DNA of 64,000 bases from Meghimatium bilineatum (taxonomy: Eukaryota > Mollusca > Gastropoda > Stylommatophora > Philomycidae): contig CM067298.1 of the NCBI GenBank assembly GCA_034231615.1, forward strand, positions 55,394,883-55,458,882, written 5' to 3'. Made by a program: the position numbers and the translations under genes. How positions within the stretch are numbered: position 1 is the stretch's first letter; every line of letters starts with the position of its first letter. The notes under the pieces are model-generated. The model saw only the letters and a program-made list of their open reading frames with translations. It was not told where the DNA came from and did not search any database. Shown here piece by piece: positions 23,279 through 35,500 of the stretch.

Positions 23279-23383
23279 ATGATAATGACTACCTTTGTAT
23301 TGGATAGCAATCATGGAGCAGCAGGCACGATACAGTCCATATGAAAAATAATAATTAAATACAAGTCGAAGTTCGCTATTACC

Positions 23384-23497
<114 letters not shown>

Positions 23498-24179
23498 TAC
23501 TACCAATAGACAGTGTTAAAATAGTAAATGTATTCTACAGAAATAAATACACTACATTCTACAAGATATCACAAAATGTGAGTTTATAATCTATTGTATA
23601 ACAGAGGTGTATTATGTAGCAGTGTGTTTCAAGCTGTCGTCAAGCAGCATGCTTTAACCATCGCTCCATTGTCAGATGCCGCACTTGTTCGGTTCAGTGC
23701 ATATTTGTTCAAAATGGTTTTTATGTCGTTCATTCACGTACGTTATTTTGCGCATTGCTTTTCAATATAATCAATGCTGGATTTTTAACACACTGACATC
23801 AACTATTGGAGCTTTGCAGTATATTTAATCTGGTGACATCAACTGCTTTTTGCAAACAGTTCCTCGTCTTCTTCTTTCTTATTTGCGTTGAATATCAGAT
23901 AACCAATATCGAGTTTCCCGTAGTTTTCGCCAGAGAGCATGACTAATTTTGTGGTAACGTTTCAATGGTGCAATATAATCTTAGTATATCAGTTTTGGGC
24001 ATGCTTTTAACTTTGTAAGCGCGATTACTGTATGATAGCCATATATCGATATGCAGCGAGTGCGTCAGCTCTACGTATGATGGTTAATCACCAATTGTGT
24101 CATTGGACTTTACAGATCAAAATAAGTTCTTGGGTGACATTTTCCGAGGAGACGGTAAGCACGGATTTAATCTTGGATC

Positions 24180-24410
24180 GACTACGCGTGTATCGTACGA
24201 GGTTGTTCCACTGCCAATGAACCTGTCTTGTGTATAGATGGTCAATTTTCCCGTGTACTTTCTGGTATTGAACCTTATCTCATATATGAGCCTGAATCCG
24301 ACGCAGGAAATTGATTAACATTAGCGATGGTCTAGCGTTGATTTGCCTTCTTTAGCTGAGATGGCGTTAGCCGACATCGTGAACAAATCGTCCAAGTTTG
24401 AACTATGTAC
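24180..24410 (-). repeat. Old diverged copy of retroposon BC
   Basis: GTTCCACTGCCAATGAACCT, TATTGAACCTTATCTCATA and GCCGACATCGTGAACAAATC align in order with 26290-26480 and 37935-38125, with many changes. It shows the family has long been active here. Confidence 0.55.
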
Positions 24411-24799
24411 AATTTACTGCATGCCAGAACGATATTTCATAACCCCTTTTTCACCTTTCCACACCACCTGCTACCGGAATATAATCGATAGGCTGTTCTG
24501 AAGTATACACACTGCTTTTATTATGGTTTTGATTTTCTCACTCGTTCTTGGACATCATTCTGCCCTGTAGAGCCGTGTTACCGTCGCATGGGCTATATAG
24601 ATGAGTCTTGCTTTCCGGAGACTTACTCATTATTTTCAAATGCATGAGATTTCAGACATTGCCACGACCCAGCAGTTCATGTTGGCCGCTGTCTTACTCA
24701 GTGCTGCAGCGGTTTTTTGTGTGTGAGAAAAAAAAGGGGGGGGGGGAGAGAAGAGGTGCTGTTTAGTGATTTTGTTTGTCTTCTACAATAAAATATCTC

Positions 24800-25200
24800 G
24801 TTCTACAGTGCCCTTACCACCTTTCATTCCATCTTGCTCCACATAGCCCTTTTATTCCATCCCGTTCTACATTGCCCTTTCATTTAATCTCGTTCTACAG
24901 TGCCCCTTCTTTCCATCTGGCTATACAGTGTCCAGTCATTCGATCTCGTTCTACAGTGCCCCTTCTTTCCATCTGGCTATACGATACGCTTCTATTTCAT
25001 CTCGTTCTACAGTGCCTCTTCATTCCATCTCGTTCTACAGTGCCCCTTCTTTCCATCTCACTATACAGTGCCCATTCATTCTATCTTGCTATACAGTGCC
25101 CATCCATTCCATCTCGCTATACAGTGCCCAGTCATTCCATCTCGCTATACAGTGTCCATTCATTCCATCTCGTTCTACAGTGCACTTTAATTTTGTCTCG
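24800..25200. repeat. 27-bp minisatellite
   Basis: About 15 units of TTCCATCTCGTTCTACAGTG plus seven bases. Because the period is nine codons, all three plus-strand frames stay open (up to 166 codons), but no start context, splice pattern or homology supports a gene. Confidence 0.9.
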
Positions 25201-25980
25201 TGCGTCATTGCCTGAAAAGTTATGTTCTCATACTGCACAGCGAGGAGGTGTTTGTATGTCCTATGTTACCTTCTAGCGCTGGAATTACACAAAATATGTA
25301 GAATTCTCTTTGCACTCCATTTTCTGTTCAATGTTAAGTTATTTTCTGTTAGATGTCACCGATCAAATCTTCACACATGTAGCACAGTATGTCATACAAA
25401 TAGTATTTAAACGTATATATTGATTTGTATGTGCCGCCATATGAGTCTCCAGGGAACCAAGTCGTACTGTTACTGGCTACCAAGAAAAACAAAGAATAAT
25501 TCGGGAGAGGTTTTGGACTGGAGTATGTTTCACATATATTTCTCTATCTTAAATTATGTTGATACATGTTATTGAATGTGAATTTTAATAAAGAACATAT
25601 CAAGCAGGAATAATATAAATGTTCTTTATCTGGTATGTGTAAGCAATCTAAAAGAAGTGGGACTGTATTTCAGTAGGTATATAAGTAGTATGTAATCAGC
25701 AATTTGATACACGACAAGACATATTGACTCATACACAAAATATACGGCTAGTCATATTGGCTCATATAAGGAAAACGCGTATGACGCGTTCGTACGATCA
25801 CTATGGGTCATATAAGACAAAACTCTGACTCGTTAGGACTCGTCGTATGACTCGTTAGGATTAACTATATGAGTCATATAAGGGATACCGGTAGTACTAT
25901 AGTCGAGAGGCCACACATCCGGAGTCGATCCGGAGTCGGGTGTGATAATATTTCGTATGTGGGTGCGTCACTCGGTCGGT
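25201..25980. other. Intergenic, mostly unassigned
   Basis: 25720-25880 has a loose repeat of a TCATATAAGG motif next to ATGACTCGTTAGGA. The rest is AT-rich with no assignment. Confidence 0.4.
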
Positions 25981-26053
25981 CCGAAATCTCACTAGAGGGG
26001 TTATATGCTGATGGTAGATGTGAAACAGAAGTTATAAAGAAAAAGGAATGACT

Positions 26054-26064
26054 AAACGTAGTTT
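26054..26064 (+). repeat. Target-site duplication of retroposon BC, left
   Basis: AAACGTAGTTT, repeated exactly at 26740-26750. Confidence 0.75.
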
Positions 26065-26739
26065 TTTGTTTGTTTTTCGTTCGCTCCATTGTAACCATCA
26101 CGGATATCCGTGCGATTTCCGCCGGGAGCGTGATTACGTTGTGCCACCGTTATGCGCCTTGTAGGCCTAGCACATCCGATTTCGGCATGCCTTGACAATT
26201 CGGTTGGGCTACCCTTAGCCTGTGACAGCCTCTATATCTGTCTCCAGGCACGCGTAGTGGAGACTCTTCGCCCAGACGATTTCCTTGCTCTCGTCTGACT
26301 CGAACGATGTGTTCCACTGTCTATGAACTTGCCTCGTGTAATTGGACGTGCTGTGCCCATTGGGTACTGAACCGTTTCTCATCCGTGAGCCTGGTTCCTT
26401 AAGGGGAAGAACTCAACAGAGGAGTTGGACCCTGGCTCTTTCGCCCTCTTAGCCGAGGTGTCATTCACCGACATCGTGTACCCCTTGTCCAAGTTCGAGT
26501 CTCACACCACGCGTTTGAGAGCAAGGCGTTCTCGAGCTGAGCGTCCTTGTCCCAATAGCGCCTGAGCCCATCAGGTACTGAACCCTTTCTCTCTTCAAGT
26601 GTATTTCCGGTGTAGGAAAACCTGACAGTAGAGTTGGGCCAGGGCTAAATCGTTGTCCCTTTTGTGCCTGAGCGCATCGAGTACAGAACCCTTTCTCTTC
26701 GCGAGCATATTTCCGGTTTAGGAAGGCTCGACATTAGAG
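26065..26739 (-). mobile_element. Retroposon BC, 5'-truncated copy
   Basis: Nearly identical to 37690-38367. Read on the minus strand it ends in an AAAC-rich tail (plus-strand TTTGTTTGTTTTTCG at the left), so it is a retroposon in reverse orientation, cut short at its 5' end. Contains three loosely related internal units of about 100 bp, each with a variant of GTACTGAACC. No intact protein. Confidence 0.75.
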
Positions 26740-26750
26740 AAACGTAGTTT
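26740..26750 (+). repeat. Target-site duplication of retroposon BC, right
   Basis: Exact copy of 26054-26064; the host LINE resumes after it. Confidence 0.75.
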
Positions 26751-27140
26751 GAATGACACGAGGAAAATACAAACAATTAAACAATTTACAAACACGCTAA
26801 AAATCCGAAGTATAAAAGGCTTCATCTATTCTATATTAATGTACAGCTCAGAAACATGAACAATAAACAAACAATTAGAAGATATAATTATTGCATTTGA
26901 GATGTGGATATACAGAAGAATAGGCATAGCAATAGAGAAAGAGAAGAAAACAAACAATATGAAGAAAAACATTATTAAAGAAAATAAAGATCAAGCAAAT
27001 AAAATATTTTGTCATATTGCAAGATATGACAACATATTGAAAACCTTACAACAGGGTAAACTCGAGGAGAAGCGAGAAGAGGTAGGCAGAAATTCATGTG
27101 GGACAGCAACATCACGAGACGGACAGGTTACAATCTAGTA

Positions 27141-28289
27141 AAACGCAGCACTGAGACAAGAGACATGGGATGGTCGTGATTAGTTGTAGTTATCGGTCGT
27201 TACGGAGACGGCAGTTAATCATGATTTACTACCAAATGTAATTGAACGTCTTCAAGAAATAGGCATCCATGAAATATATCAGACGAAGTGGTTGTAAGTT
27301 ATCTACGCAAGGTGCATAGCAAGCACTACAGAAACCACACACTCTACTAGGGCAGTCAAATATATACCTGAAACATGTCTTTTAAAATATCGAAACAGAC
27401 ATCTGATACTGCTTATCTCCAAATAAATGTTATCATATACCAGAGATACGACTGATATTGGTTCTCAGGCAACCAAAATACATAGCTCATATATATATAT
27501 ATTCATTCATTCATTTTCCTTTTGCGCCGAAGTTAGCGCGTAGGGCAGAGGTCAGATCTCTCCAATTCTGTCTGTTCAAAGCTATTCTGTGCAGTTCTTG
27601 AATAGTATGAATATTGTTTATATATATATATATATATATCAGTTTATGCGCAGGTCATTAGTGCCAACGTTGTAGACAGTTACCAGACGACCACCGTCAG
27701 GGAAATGAGCCTGTTACCTGTTTATGGTATCACGCAGGTTCACCTCCGTGAATAATATTTCAAAAGTGGATAAAAATCTACAAGCACGTGGATCTCTTAT
27801 TAACAAAATGACGGCTAGTTTTATACATGAACAGAGTACTGAACGCTAGTGGGCATGCTGTTACGTCTCAAACTTCAGTCTTTGACACTTATGTAGACGA
27901 TGCACCATACTTCTCAATGCATTATACGTTTTCAAGTTCACTGACTGTCTCTATTATAACTTTTCATGTCATACCAACGTAATCTGGTATATTCACACGT
28001 GTCACAAATCGCTCTATAGCATTTTATTTCTAGACGATGATCCACAGTTCCAAACACATTTCGAAGTTCTCAAGTACACTGATTGTCTCTTTTCTAACTT
28101 TTCATAAAATATCACTTCCATCTTCTCTACATGGGAGCAAATAGATAATATTCCTCTGTCAATAGTCCAAAGTAGTTCAAACTATATTAATAAAGACAAA
28201 CACATTCAGACCACAAAGTCATTATTGTGCTGTTAAAATGTTTAAACTAATTTAGCAAAAATATACATCATATCATATACATCTAACTC
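27141..28289. other. Intergenic, mostly unassigned
   Basis: AT-rich, with TA runs near 27490 and 27620. Only 27503-27617 is assigned (LINE 3' fragment, listed separately). Confidence 0.4.
27503..27617 (-). mobile_element. LINE 3' end fragment (minus)
   Basis: TTTCCTTTTGCGCCGAAGTT and GAATAGTAT are the reverse complement of the LINE 3' end at 29895-29990. Confidence 0.6.
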
Positions 28290-28625
28290 TGCCTTCCACT
28301 GGCAGCCCCTGCCATCCCCAATCAGTCCTTGCCAGCCCATGTCATCTCCTTATAGGCCCCTGACCTGCTACCTCCTGTCAGCACTACCATCCCCTGTCAT
28401 ACTCTGATAGCTTCTGTTATCTGCTGACATCTCCTGTCGACCCCTTCCAGCCCATATCATCTTCATACAGGTTCTTGCACAGCTACACCTTGCAACAGGC
28501 CATGACATGTTACAGGTCCCTGAGATGCAACCCCACTCCACCTGCCATCCGCTGCCATGTCCTGTTAGCTCTTATCATCCTCTGTCAGTTTATGATAACG
28601 CCTGCTATCCCCTGTTATGCCACTT
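28290..28625. repeat. Cryptically repetitive C/T-rich tract
   Basis: Loose repetition of CCCCTGCCATCCCCTGTCA-like units of about 18-20 bp with heavy divergence. Confidence 0.6.
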
Positions 28626-28756
28626 GCTTATTCCTCGATATCTCAACTGCTAAAGTTCTGGCGTGTGCTGGGGTGACAGATGGACCTTTTATTCGTATGT
28701 TCTTGGGAAACATCCACGTCGTGGATGGGACGTGCTGAGGCTGTAATACAAAGCAT

Positions 28757-29560
28757 GTGCAGATTGCAAGATGTGGCAGCGGTACGGAATGGACAAGTCT
28801 ACCCACAAATTTCGAAACTTGTTTGAGAGTAGTAATATCACATAGCAGGAAATGCAGAAAATGGTGTCCTACAGATGTGGAGAAAGAAGAGCAGGCGTAT
28901 GTCAATGAGAATACCAAAGAAGATGATGTGATTATATACACTGATGGATCTGTGATTAGACATGCACGCAGTGCTTGGGCCTTCACAGCTCAGTGCGTAG
29001 GTAAAACGATCAGGGAGGAGAGTGCGGCCTGCTAAGGTTACTACGAGTAGCATGATCATGGATACTCTGGCGGTAACCAGGGTATTTAAGTGGGTATGCA
29101 CACAGAATGTAACGCAGGTCTGCATTTTCAGTGACTCTTTGAGTATGATTAGGAAGGTACAAGTGGGTCTCGTACGCAAACAGTGGATTGAGGTCTTGAG
29201 AAAGGCGATGCTGAAAGTTGTTACATTCATGTTCGTTTCGTGACACGTGGGTGTTCGAGGTAATAAAAGCGCAGATCAACTAGCGTATTTCGCGATTGTG
29301 GCCCAGGGCGATGGGGCAATGGATCGAGCTGATGTTTTGAACTCTTTCAGCGATATAGCACGCGAGAATGCGACTAGTGTGGATGGTGATTCCTTTTAAA
29401 TGGCTAGGATTAAAGATCAGGGTTTGAAATGCGGTGTTACTAGAAGTAAATATTTTGGAGAGGGCAGAAGAATGATGGTCAACCAGCATAGGACTGGTAT
29501 TATAAGCACAAGTGTAAGCGCGGATACACTCAGGGAGAGATAGGAGCAACTATTGACGTG
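28757..29560 (+). mobile_element. Jockey-like LINE: RNase H and C-terminal tail
   Basis: RNase H motifs in order: YTDGS (about 28937), AWAFTAQCVGKTIREES, then TTSSMIMD, SDSLSMIRKV (about 29128), followed by a tail with MMVNQHRTG. Frames are broken at about 29035 and beyond. It is the best RNase H copy in the window and the guide for reconstructing the one split by Penelope at 2670. Confidence 0.75.
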
Positions 29561-29589
29561 TCCAGTTTCCATTAATCATTGACCGACGA

Positions 29590-29990
29590 CTAACTAACTA
29601 GAAAAGAAACTATTGAGTTTCGAAAACAATACCTTCGTAGGATAACTAACATCCACTAGAACGACTTCAAATCGAATGATAAAATCAGAGAAGAGACACA
29701 TCAAAACTACATCACAGATGTTATTAGACAATACCGTTGGTCCTACATAAGACATTTCCTACGCTCAGACAATAACAGAATGCACCACTAATCTCTTGCA
29801 TGGATACCAGCAGACAGAAGAGTTAGTGTAGATCAAAGGAAACACTCAGAAGAACAATTCTTAGAGGAATTAAAACAAACAATATTATACTATTCAAGAA
29901 TTGCACAGAATAGCTTTGAACAGACAAAATTATAGAAACCTGACCTCTGCCATATGCTCTAACTTCGGCGCTAAAGGAAAATGAATGAAA
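29590..29990 (+). mobile_element. LINE 3' end
   Basis: Reads a C-terminal LINE region in broken frames (QYLRRITNIH, then RQYRWSYIRHFLR, then RIAQN) and ends with FGAKGK and a short T-rich tail. The terminal part is shared with 27503-27617. Confidence 0.65.
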
Positions 29991-30202
29991 GAATACTGTA
30001 TATAGCGAATTTCTGTTATTACATAATCCTACATATTTTGTCTGTCCGGACCAAGTTATTATAATGGGATTACATTGCAACTCGTTCATAGACAGAAGAT
30101 TGCAGTAGCAATTATATTTATAGTTGTAATCGGTTCAGTTACATGGAAAGATCAAAGAGGTTTGGATTAGTTTGATACTTTTGATTCTTTCCAGGAGTTT
30201 TC

Positions 30203-30375
30203 AACACATCTCTTCTTCCTCTTCATCGTTCATTATCAAACTCCCACTGGATATCTCTTGTAGCAGGACAATGATCCTATTAAATTTCCAGAAGGATGTA
30301 GTCCAGATAATGGAAATGCGTTGAGTTGCCGTTTTATTTGTGTCAATGGCCCGACACATCCGTCTTCAGCGGAAT
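30203..30375 (-). mobile_element. SINE-like repeat, subfamily E2 (minus)
   Basis: Collinear with 16126-16290, including a TTC-rich start and CATCCGTCTTCAGCGG at the end. Confidence 0.6.
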
Positions 30376-30432
30376 CAACACACATTTTAAAATCCAAAGA
30401 GAAGTGATGACATAATTAATTCAAAAGATACA

Positions 30433-30669
30433 ATGCCTAGTTCTTTTCAAAATAGTGGAAGTGATACATCCGTAAGAGGAGATGTTTTACGGAGGAGTAA
30501 TCGCCCCCCCATACCACCAGAATGCCCCTCACGTCCTTCTGAACCCACTATCGCCCTCCCCCAGACGGCTGCGGCGCCCAGTGTGGCGGTGCCACCAAAT
30601 TTGGGAACCTATGATCTAGATACACCTCTATATTTCCACAATAAACAGGCTTTGATAAATAATCAGTAG
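30433..30669 (+). CDS. Hypothetical proline-rich ORF, 78 codons
   Basis: An open frame with less AT-rich, more codon-like composition than its surroundings. The product is rich in Pro, Ser and Ala (PPIPPECPSRPSEP) and has no domain I recognise. It could be a piece of a retroelement Gag-like protein or chance. No promoter or splice partners were seen. Confidence 0.25.
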   Translation: MPSSFQNSGSDTSVRGDVLRRSNRPPIPPECPSRPSEPTIALPQTAAAPSVAVPPNLGTYDLDTPLYFHNKQALINNQ

Positions 30670-31270
30670 GAGTAGCATAATAGTCTATTGTCTGGTTAGA
30701 TTAGGTTCTCTCGTGCTGGTTTCATATGTTTATCTATTCCACCACATGGACTATTCCACCACAACTGATAACATTATAAATAAATTATTAGCCAGCATCT
30801 CAGGTAAACATTAATAGCTATAATTAAATTATACTAAATACAGGTCTACCAACAATCAGGTTTGTGACAACTATTTTTCAGGTAACACACAGAAAAGCTT
30901 CCAAACAGAAATCCACTAGTCGATACAAGTAACATAAGCTTTCTGTCTGTCTATCTGTCTGCCTGCCTGCCCTAGGATGCCCCCAAAAATATAGTATATA
31001 CAGCATAAGCCGTATGTGAGTTTCTCTTAAAAAGGGTTGTTTACCAGCACAAGTTGGACACGACATCTCATGTATGTCGAACTTGTGGGTATATTTATTA
31101 ATGATGAAAGCCAGATGGGGAAGTATAATTAGTCTATTCAGAACCTTTACGACACAACAATGGGAAAATGATATAATTGTTTACCTTTTAGTGTGGCGCC
31201 AGAATCATTAGATGACTCGCCATGACTTGTAAAGCGTACTTCTCGCAAAGCGAGGGCTGAATCGTGTATT
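30670..31270. other. Intergenic, unassigned
   Basis: Only a short CTGT-rich run near 30940-30970 stands out. Confidence 0.4.
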
Positions 31271-31755
31271 AACCTGCCTGAAACGTATGATCTTGTCCAC
31301 AGTTCTTATGTTATTGCTCACTTTGGCACTATTCTTTGCAAAGACGATCTTTGCTTCACATGTCCCTATGTAGTACATATCCGCTCTGCTTTACATGTGA
31401 ATCTCGTAATGTCATTTATATTATTATATGTAAACGTTGTGACAAGAAGTGTATAGGTGAAAGGCGCTTACGATTGAGTTACCGCTTCCGTAGTCATCTT
31501 CATGCCATAAAACACAGAGAACCTACCCATGTCGCAATTCATTTCAATGGTGATGGTCATCACGGTGCCCTCAATATCCAGGTCACTCCCTCCGATCCTG
31601 CACCACGGATGACAGATCTAGGTACTCTCTGGAAAATCTATTTATGTTTTAGTTTGACACCCTCAAGTTTTTTGGAAATATCTCCGAACATTCATTTGTT
31701 TAAATTTGTGTCTGTGTGGTCCTTATTGCATTGCTATCCGTCTTGTATTAGCTAA
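31271..31755 (+). mobile_element. Penelope-like element, copy 2 (endonuclease fragment)
   Basis: Reads the linker (CFTCPYVV) then [19 protein letters not shown], a GIY-YIG region in which the YIG tyrosine is replaced by Cys, then LHAIKH and VAIHFNGDGHHG. Both ends are lost and a frame change separates linker and endonuclease. A SINE adjoins at 31757. Confidence 0.75.
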
Positions 31756-31756
31756 T

Positions 31757-32040
31757 TCTTCTTCTTCCTCTGAGTTCGTTCTCAAACTCCTGCAGATTAG
31801 CAGGATGTAGTCCGGAGAACGGAATGCGTTGTATCATGGTTTACAGTATTGCTGCGATTTTGCGCCTTTCGGCCTGACACATCCGACTTCAGCATGGTTT
31901 TGGGCCACTGACCCTATATGGGATGGGACAGCCAACTCCATCCCATAACCTTCTTAGTAGCCTTTTACGACATGCATGGAAGGTAAACAGTGTTGCTATT
32001 CTTTGCTCCCCTTTCGGGCCCCGGCAACACATAGACGTAT
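31757..32040 (-). mobile_element. SINE-like repeat, family E (minus)
   Basis: Close reverse-complement match to 8540-8832, including the (GAA)n end at 31757-31770 and TTCTTTGCTCCCCTTTCGGG. Confidence 0.7.
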
Positions 32041-32392
32041 TAGCTAATAATTTGCTATATCTGTTGTCATATCACATACAATTTTCAACAAAACCTGCTT
32101 TCATGACTACATGTTTCCACACACAATACTGTCACCTTGAACTTCGTATTGTTTACTTGTCAATAGTGTATCTAGATCCTTGGTGGTGAGAAACTGTTTT
32201 CATTGGTTTTTTAAAACTTTTTGTCTTATATATTCTTGAGAAAGACATAACGGTTTGCAACGCTCAAAATTTCTTGAGTATTGTAATTTGTATGTTTATG
32301 TGTTTACACCTCATACACCCTTAGTCTTAGTGATAGTCCGTCTGGTGTGTTCAAGTGAAGCATCAAAAACCCCTGTTCTACGTAATTACTAT

Positions 32393-32575
32393 TGCTCATT
32401 GAAGGAGCCTTCTACTCAGAGGTGGTCTATAATTGTATAGATGACATGCTATACTGCGTCCATAAGAGAGCCTCAATATAAAGGCATGTCATCTACTAAG
32501 GTTTTATGTAGCGTGGGTGGTTTGTCTAGTGGGCCATTGATGGGACCCACAGACGCAACCGCATGCGTATATTTT
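32393..32575 (+). repeat. Dispersed repeat family A with 12-bp hairpin
   Basis: TAGATGACATGC (32438-32449) pairs perfectly with GCATGTCATCTA (32484-32495) around a 34-nt loop. The rest matches the copies at 9945, 20284 and 51066. Confidence 0.7.
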
Positions 32576-32639
32576 TATTATAATAGTTTTATTTCTTCAT
32601 ACCACCATTGCGTCATCAATTTTACACGTGGACACTAAG

Positions 32640-33030
32640 TAAAGAACAAGAGAGAACGCTTGCAATGTGGGAAATTGTAGGCAAATCAGCAATCATAACA
32701 AGAATATATCATTTAAAGAATGAAGCCATTACAATTACATTTTAAAACAACGTCTGTGGTCAAATATATTGAAACCTAGAGACTGAAATGGCTCGGTCAC
32801 TTAAAGAGAATGAACCCTCATTGGCAAGTAGCAAGAGAACACCGCATGAAAATAGAATAATCAAGAGCCAGGGGAAGACCAAGAAGAAGATGGACTAAAG
32901 GAGTCAACAAAGATCTGAGACAACACGATATACGGATATTACTGCATATCAAGCAAGCAAACGTACCATATTCCGAAAACTGATCCTCATTCAATCATAA
33001 GCGACGCCTAGCAGCAAGAGTTTAATAAAT
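32640..33030 (+). mobile_element. LINE C-terminal fragment
   Basis: Reads RLKWLGHLKRMNPHWQVARE then SRARGRPRRRWTKGV, the usual LINE C-terminal GH-RM and GRP-RRW pattern. Confidence 0.65.
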
Positions 33031-33699
33031 TAATAAACCAGACCATGAATCTAGAGAAAAAATCGTTACCAGCTTGAAAAGCTCAAATAATATCCAGTAG
33101 TTATGACACTGAAATTCATAATATACTGCCGAGTGACAGAACAATATAATACATTGCTTATACGTGATATAATTTATATTTCAAATACTTGTAGATTTAA
33201 ACACATATATTTTAACTGTACACTGTGTTTCACATATAACAACACAAGACTCGCTTCCAAAAATTATTCTTCTGGAAACATGGGAGGGAAGGGAGATGGG
33301 ATGATGATGATAATGACGATGAACAAATCATTTAACTGTGATCAGGTAACTCTTGACAGTCCATAACGTTTTTGAAAAAATATAACTATTATATTAAACA
33401 TGAGACCATTCCTGATAATAAATAAAAGTTTGTCTGATAGCACCGCATATTCTTCTGCGTTGTGTAACTTAGACGACACCCTGCATGACATTAGGTATCA
33501 GTGACATGGTGTGAAAAGCGTAAGAAGGCTTACGGATACATGTTTAGTCCGTGACAGAAGTCAGTGTTCCAGTATCTCAGGATAACCATATTCTGCCAGG
33601 GACAGAACACACACATCAGGTTCAACTAGATCATCATTCTTCTGTCAGATCTTTTGACTCATCCGGGGTGATGTCATATGTAGCAGTTGTTGTGGTCAA
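33031..33699. other. Intergenic, unassigned
   Basis: AT-rich with a (GAT)n-like patch near 33300; no homology seen. Confidence 0.4.
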
Positions 33700-33960
33700 G
33701 GAATCTAGCACAATTATAACAGAGGCATAGCGCCTTTACATAGCTTGAATACTTAATAACCACAGGAAAGATCAAGGGGAGAAAAGATAAGGGACGACAA
33801 AGAGAAAAGTTAATAGATGGACTTGTATTATGGTACGGTAAAAGATCACCAACCGAGCTTATTGACAACACAAGAGACAGAGAGTCCAGGAGAAACATGA
33901 TCGCTTTATCGAAAACATTAGAAAAGGATATTCGTAATTTGTCCACTCTCGTCAGTTTGA
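33700..33960 (+). mobile_element. LINE C-terminal fragment
   Basis: Reads KGRQREKLIDGLVLWYG then PTELIDNTRDRESRRNMI, the same C-terminal type as the minus-strand fragments at 57048-57248 and 12733-13000. Confidence 0.65.
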
Positions 33961-34371
33961 GGACGGATATGAATGTTAGGTAGTATATGTGGGCTGATGC
34001 TCCAACGTGGCACCTTTTATGAACCTAACGGGTTAGGGTTCTTCATTATTATTGCTACACGTATTATTATTATTATTACTATATACTTTAAACAATGTTA
34101 TTGTATAAAATCCGGTATTGTTGACGTTAACTTTTCGAACTCTCCCCCTCCCCATATATTTCATATATGCAACAATTCATGGACACAGAGTAACTGAATG
34201 AATTGAAAATGTATCGGCTGCGGTAACAAATAGCGAATGCCAGTATACACGGAAATATATTGATGTGTTACCAATAATATGCATCATTAGTATATCGTTA
34301 CCGAAGCTGGTAACCCGTGACCGTGTTTCCGGTTACACCTGATACTATAACAGTCCATAGATATTCATAAG

Positions 34372-35500
34372 CAGAGGCGTAACTAGGGTAAGTGCTGCCC
34401 AGTACGAAGAAGATTTTGATGCCCCCCCCTCAAACCTGAAATTGAAAAAAAACACCAGAAAATTCCAAGTAAAATTCTACATGTTTACCATTGTTAATCC
34501 ATATTTAGCAAAGATAGAATTACATTTTTAAATTTAAATTTCAAAATACAAATTCACTTTGCGAGCTTTTTGACTAGCGAAGTCATTAATGATTGCGTCG
34601 AAGCTCACATCATTAATCAGTACATGTTCGATTGACATAATTGTGAAGATCAATGTCGATTCGATCGTCTAACAGTTGCTTGGGAGAAAGAAAGCCAAAC
34701 TTGTCAGCAACCTCATGTAGTTGTTCAAATCTTGTTGAAATCTCCTGATTAACTCTGTCCACGGAAGATCATTTCTGTAGCTTAACCCGGCATCGGGGGC
34801 TTCTTCTCCAGGAATCTTCTTTTTTACGACGTATTCGCCACTGTGGCTCCGTAGGAATTCCAAGTTCAGAACACACCGACTGCGCATAGCTCAAACTCGC
34901 ATCGGCTACTGTTTGCCTCGAAGTCGTGATGAATTCACTTAAAGCTATCATTTTTGTTGCACAACCCTGAACGCTCAAGCTGTTCTTCTGCATATATGCC
35001 TGCGCGTCGTTTATTTCCGTTAAAACTGGAGCCAAGAACCCTAGATACGCCAACAACGTGAATGACTGCATCTCCACCAGCATGCTGTCAGCCGCGGATC
35101 TGGTTTCTGAATTTTCGGTTCTCTCAGTCAGAATTTCAAATGTTTCTAGAATCTTCAGAAAGTGGCTTTTAAACATTTTGACCACTTCGCCTCTTACGCT
35201 TCAGCGCGTTTCAGATAATCGTTTGAGATTCATTACAATACTTCTTTCCATTCAGCACTTCACAACGATGAGTGGAATTGGAGAAGAAGGTGTGCAGACG
35301 ATCAAGCGTGCCGATGAAGGTCAAAGAGTGTATTTCTTCTCGTGCCGCATGGATCCCAGCTAGATTTGAACTATGGTTCGAACAGGCAATATACTGGGCT
35401 TTTGGATTTATATCGCAAATCCGTTTCTGAACTCCCGAATGTTCCCCTTTCATCACAGCAGCGTTATCATACCCTTAACCTCGGCAGTCCATGATGTCGA
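34372..35500 (-). mobile_element. hAT transposon remnant with 3' terminal repeat
   Basis: On the minus strand the upper part reads YLDIMDCRG, a stop, then GYDNAAVMKGEHSG and the ACSNHSSNLAG segment, followed by a long helical part (34769-35185) typical of the DUF4371 region of hAT and ZMYM-like transposases. A premature stop and frameshifts break it. The 3' end at 34372 begins CAGAGGCGTAACTAGGG, which resembles a hAT terminal inverted repeat. The 5' end is lost at about 35500, where a LINE begins. Confidence 0.75.

Larger units (their letters stand above)
25980..27140 (+). mobile_element. LINE fragment interrupted by retroposon BC
   Basis: 25980-26064 reads LYADGRCETEV, a pattern seen just before the LINE C-terminal region. 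26751-27140 continues with IKGFIYSILMYSSET and MWIYRRI, then HIARYDNILKTL. Bases 26065-26739 are an insertion with 11-bp target duplications. Confidence 0.65.

Noticed and set aside
24776..25276. 166-codon ORF
   Set aside because: By-product of a 27-bp tandem repeat; overlapping open frames in all three plus-strand phases.
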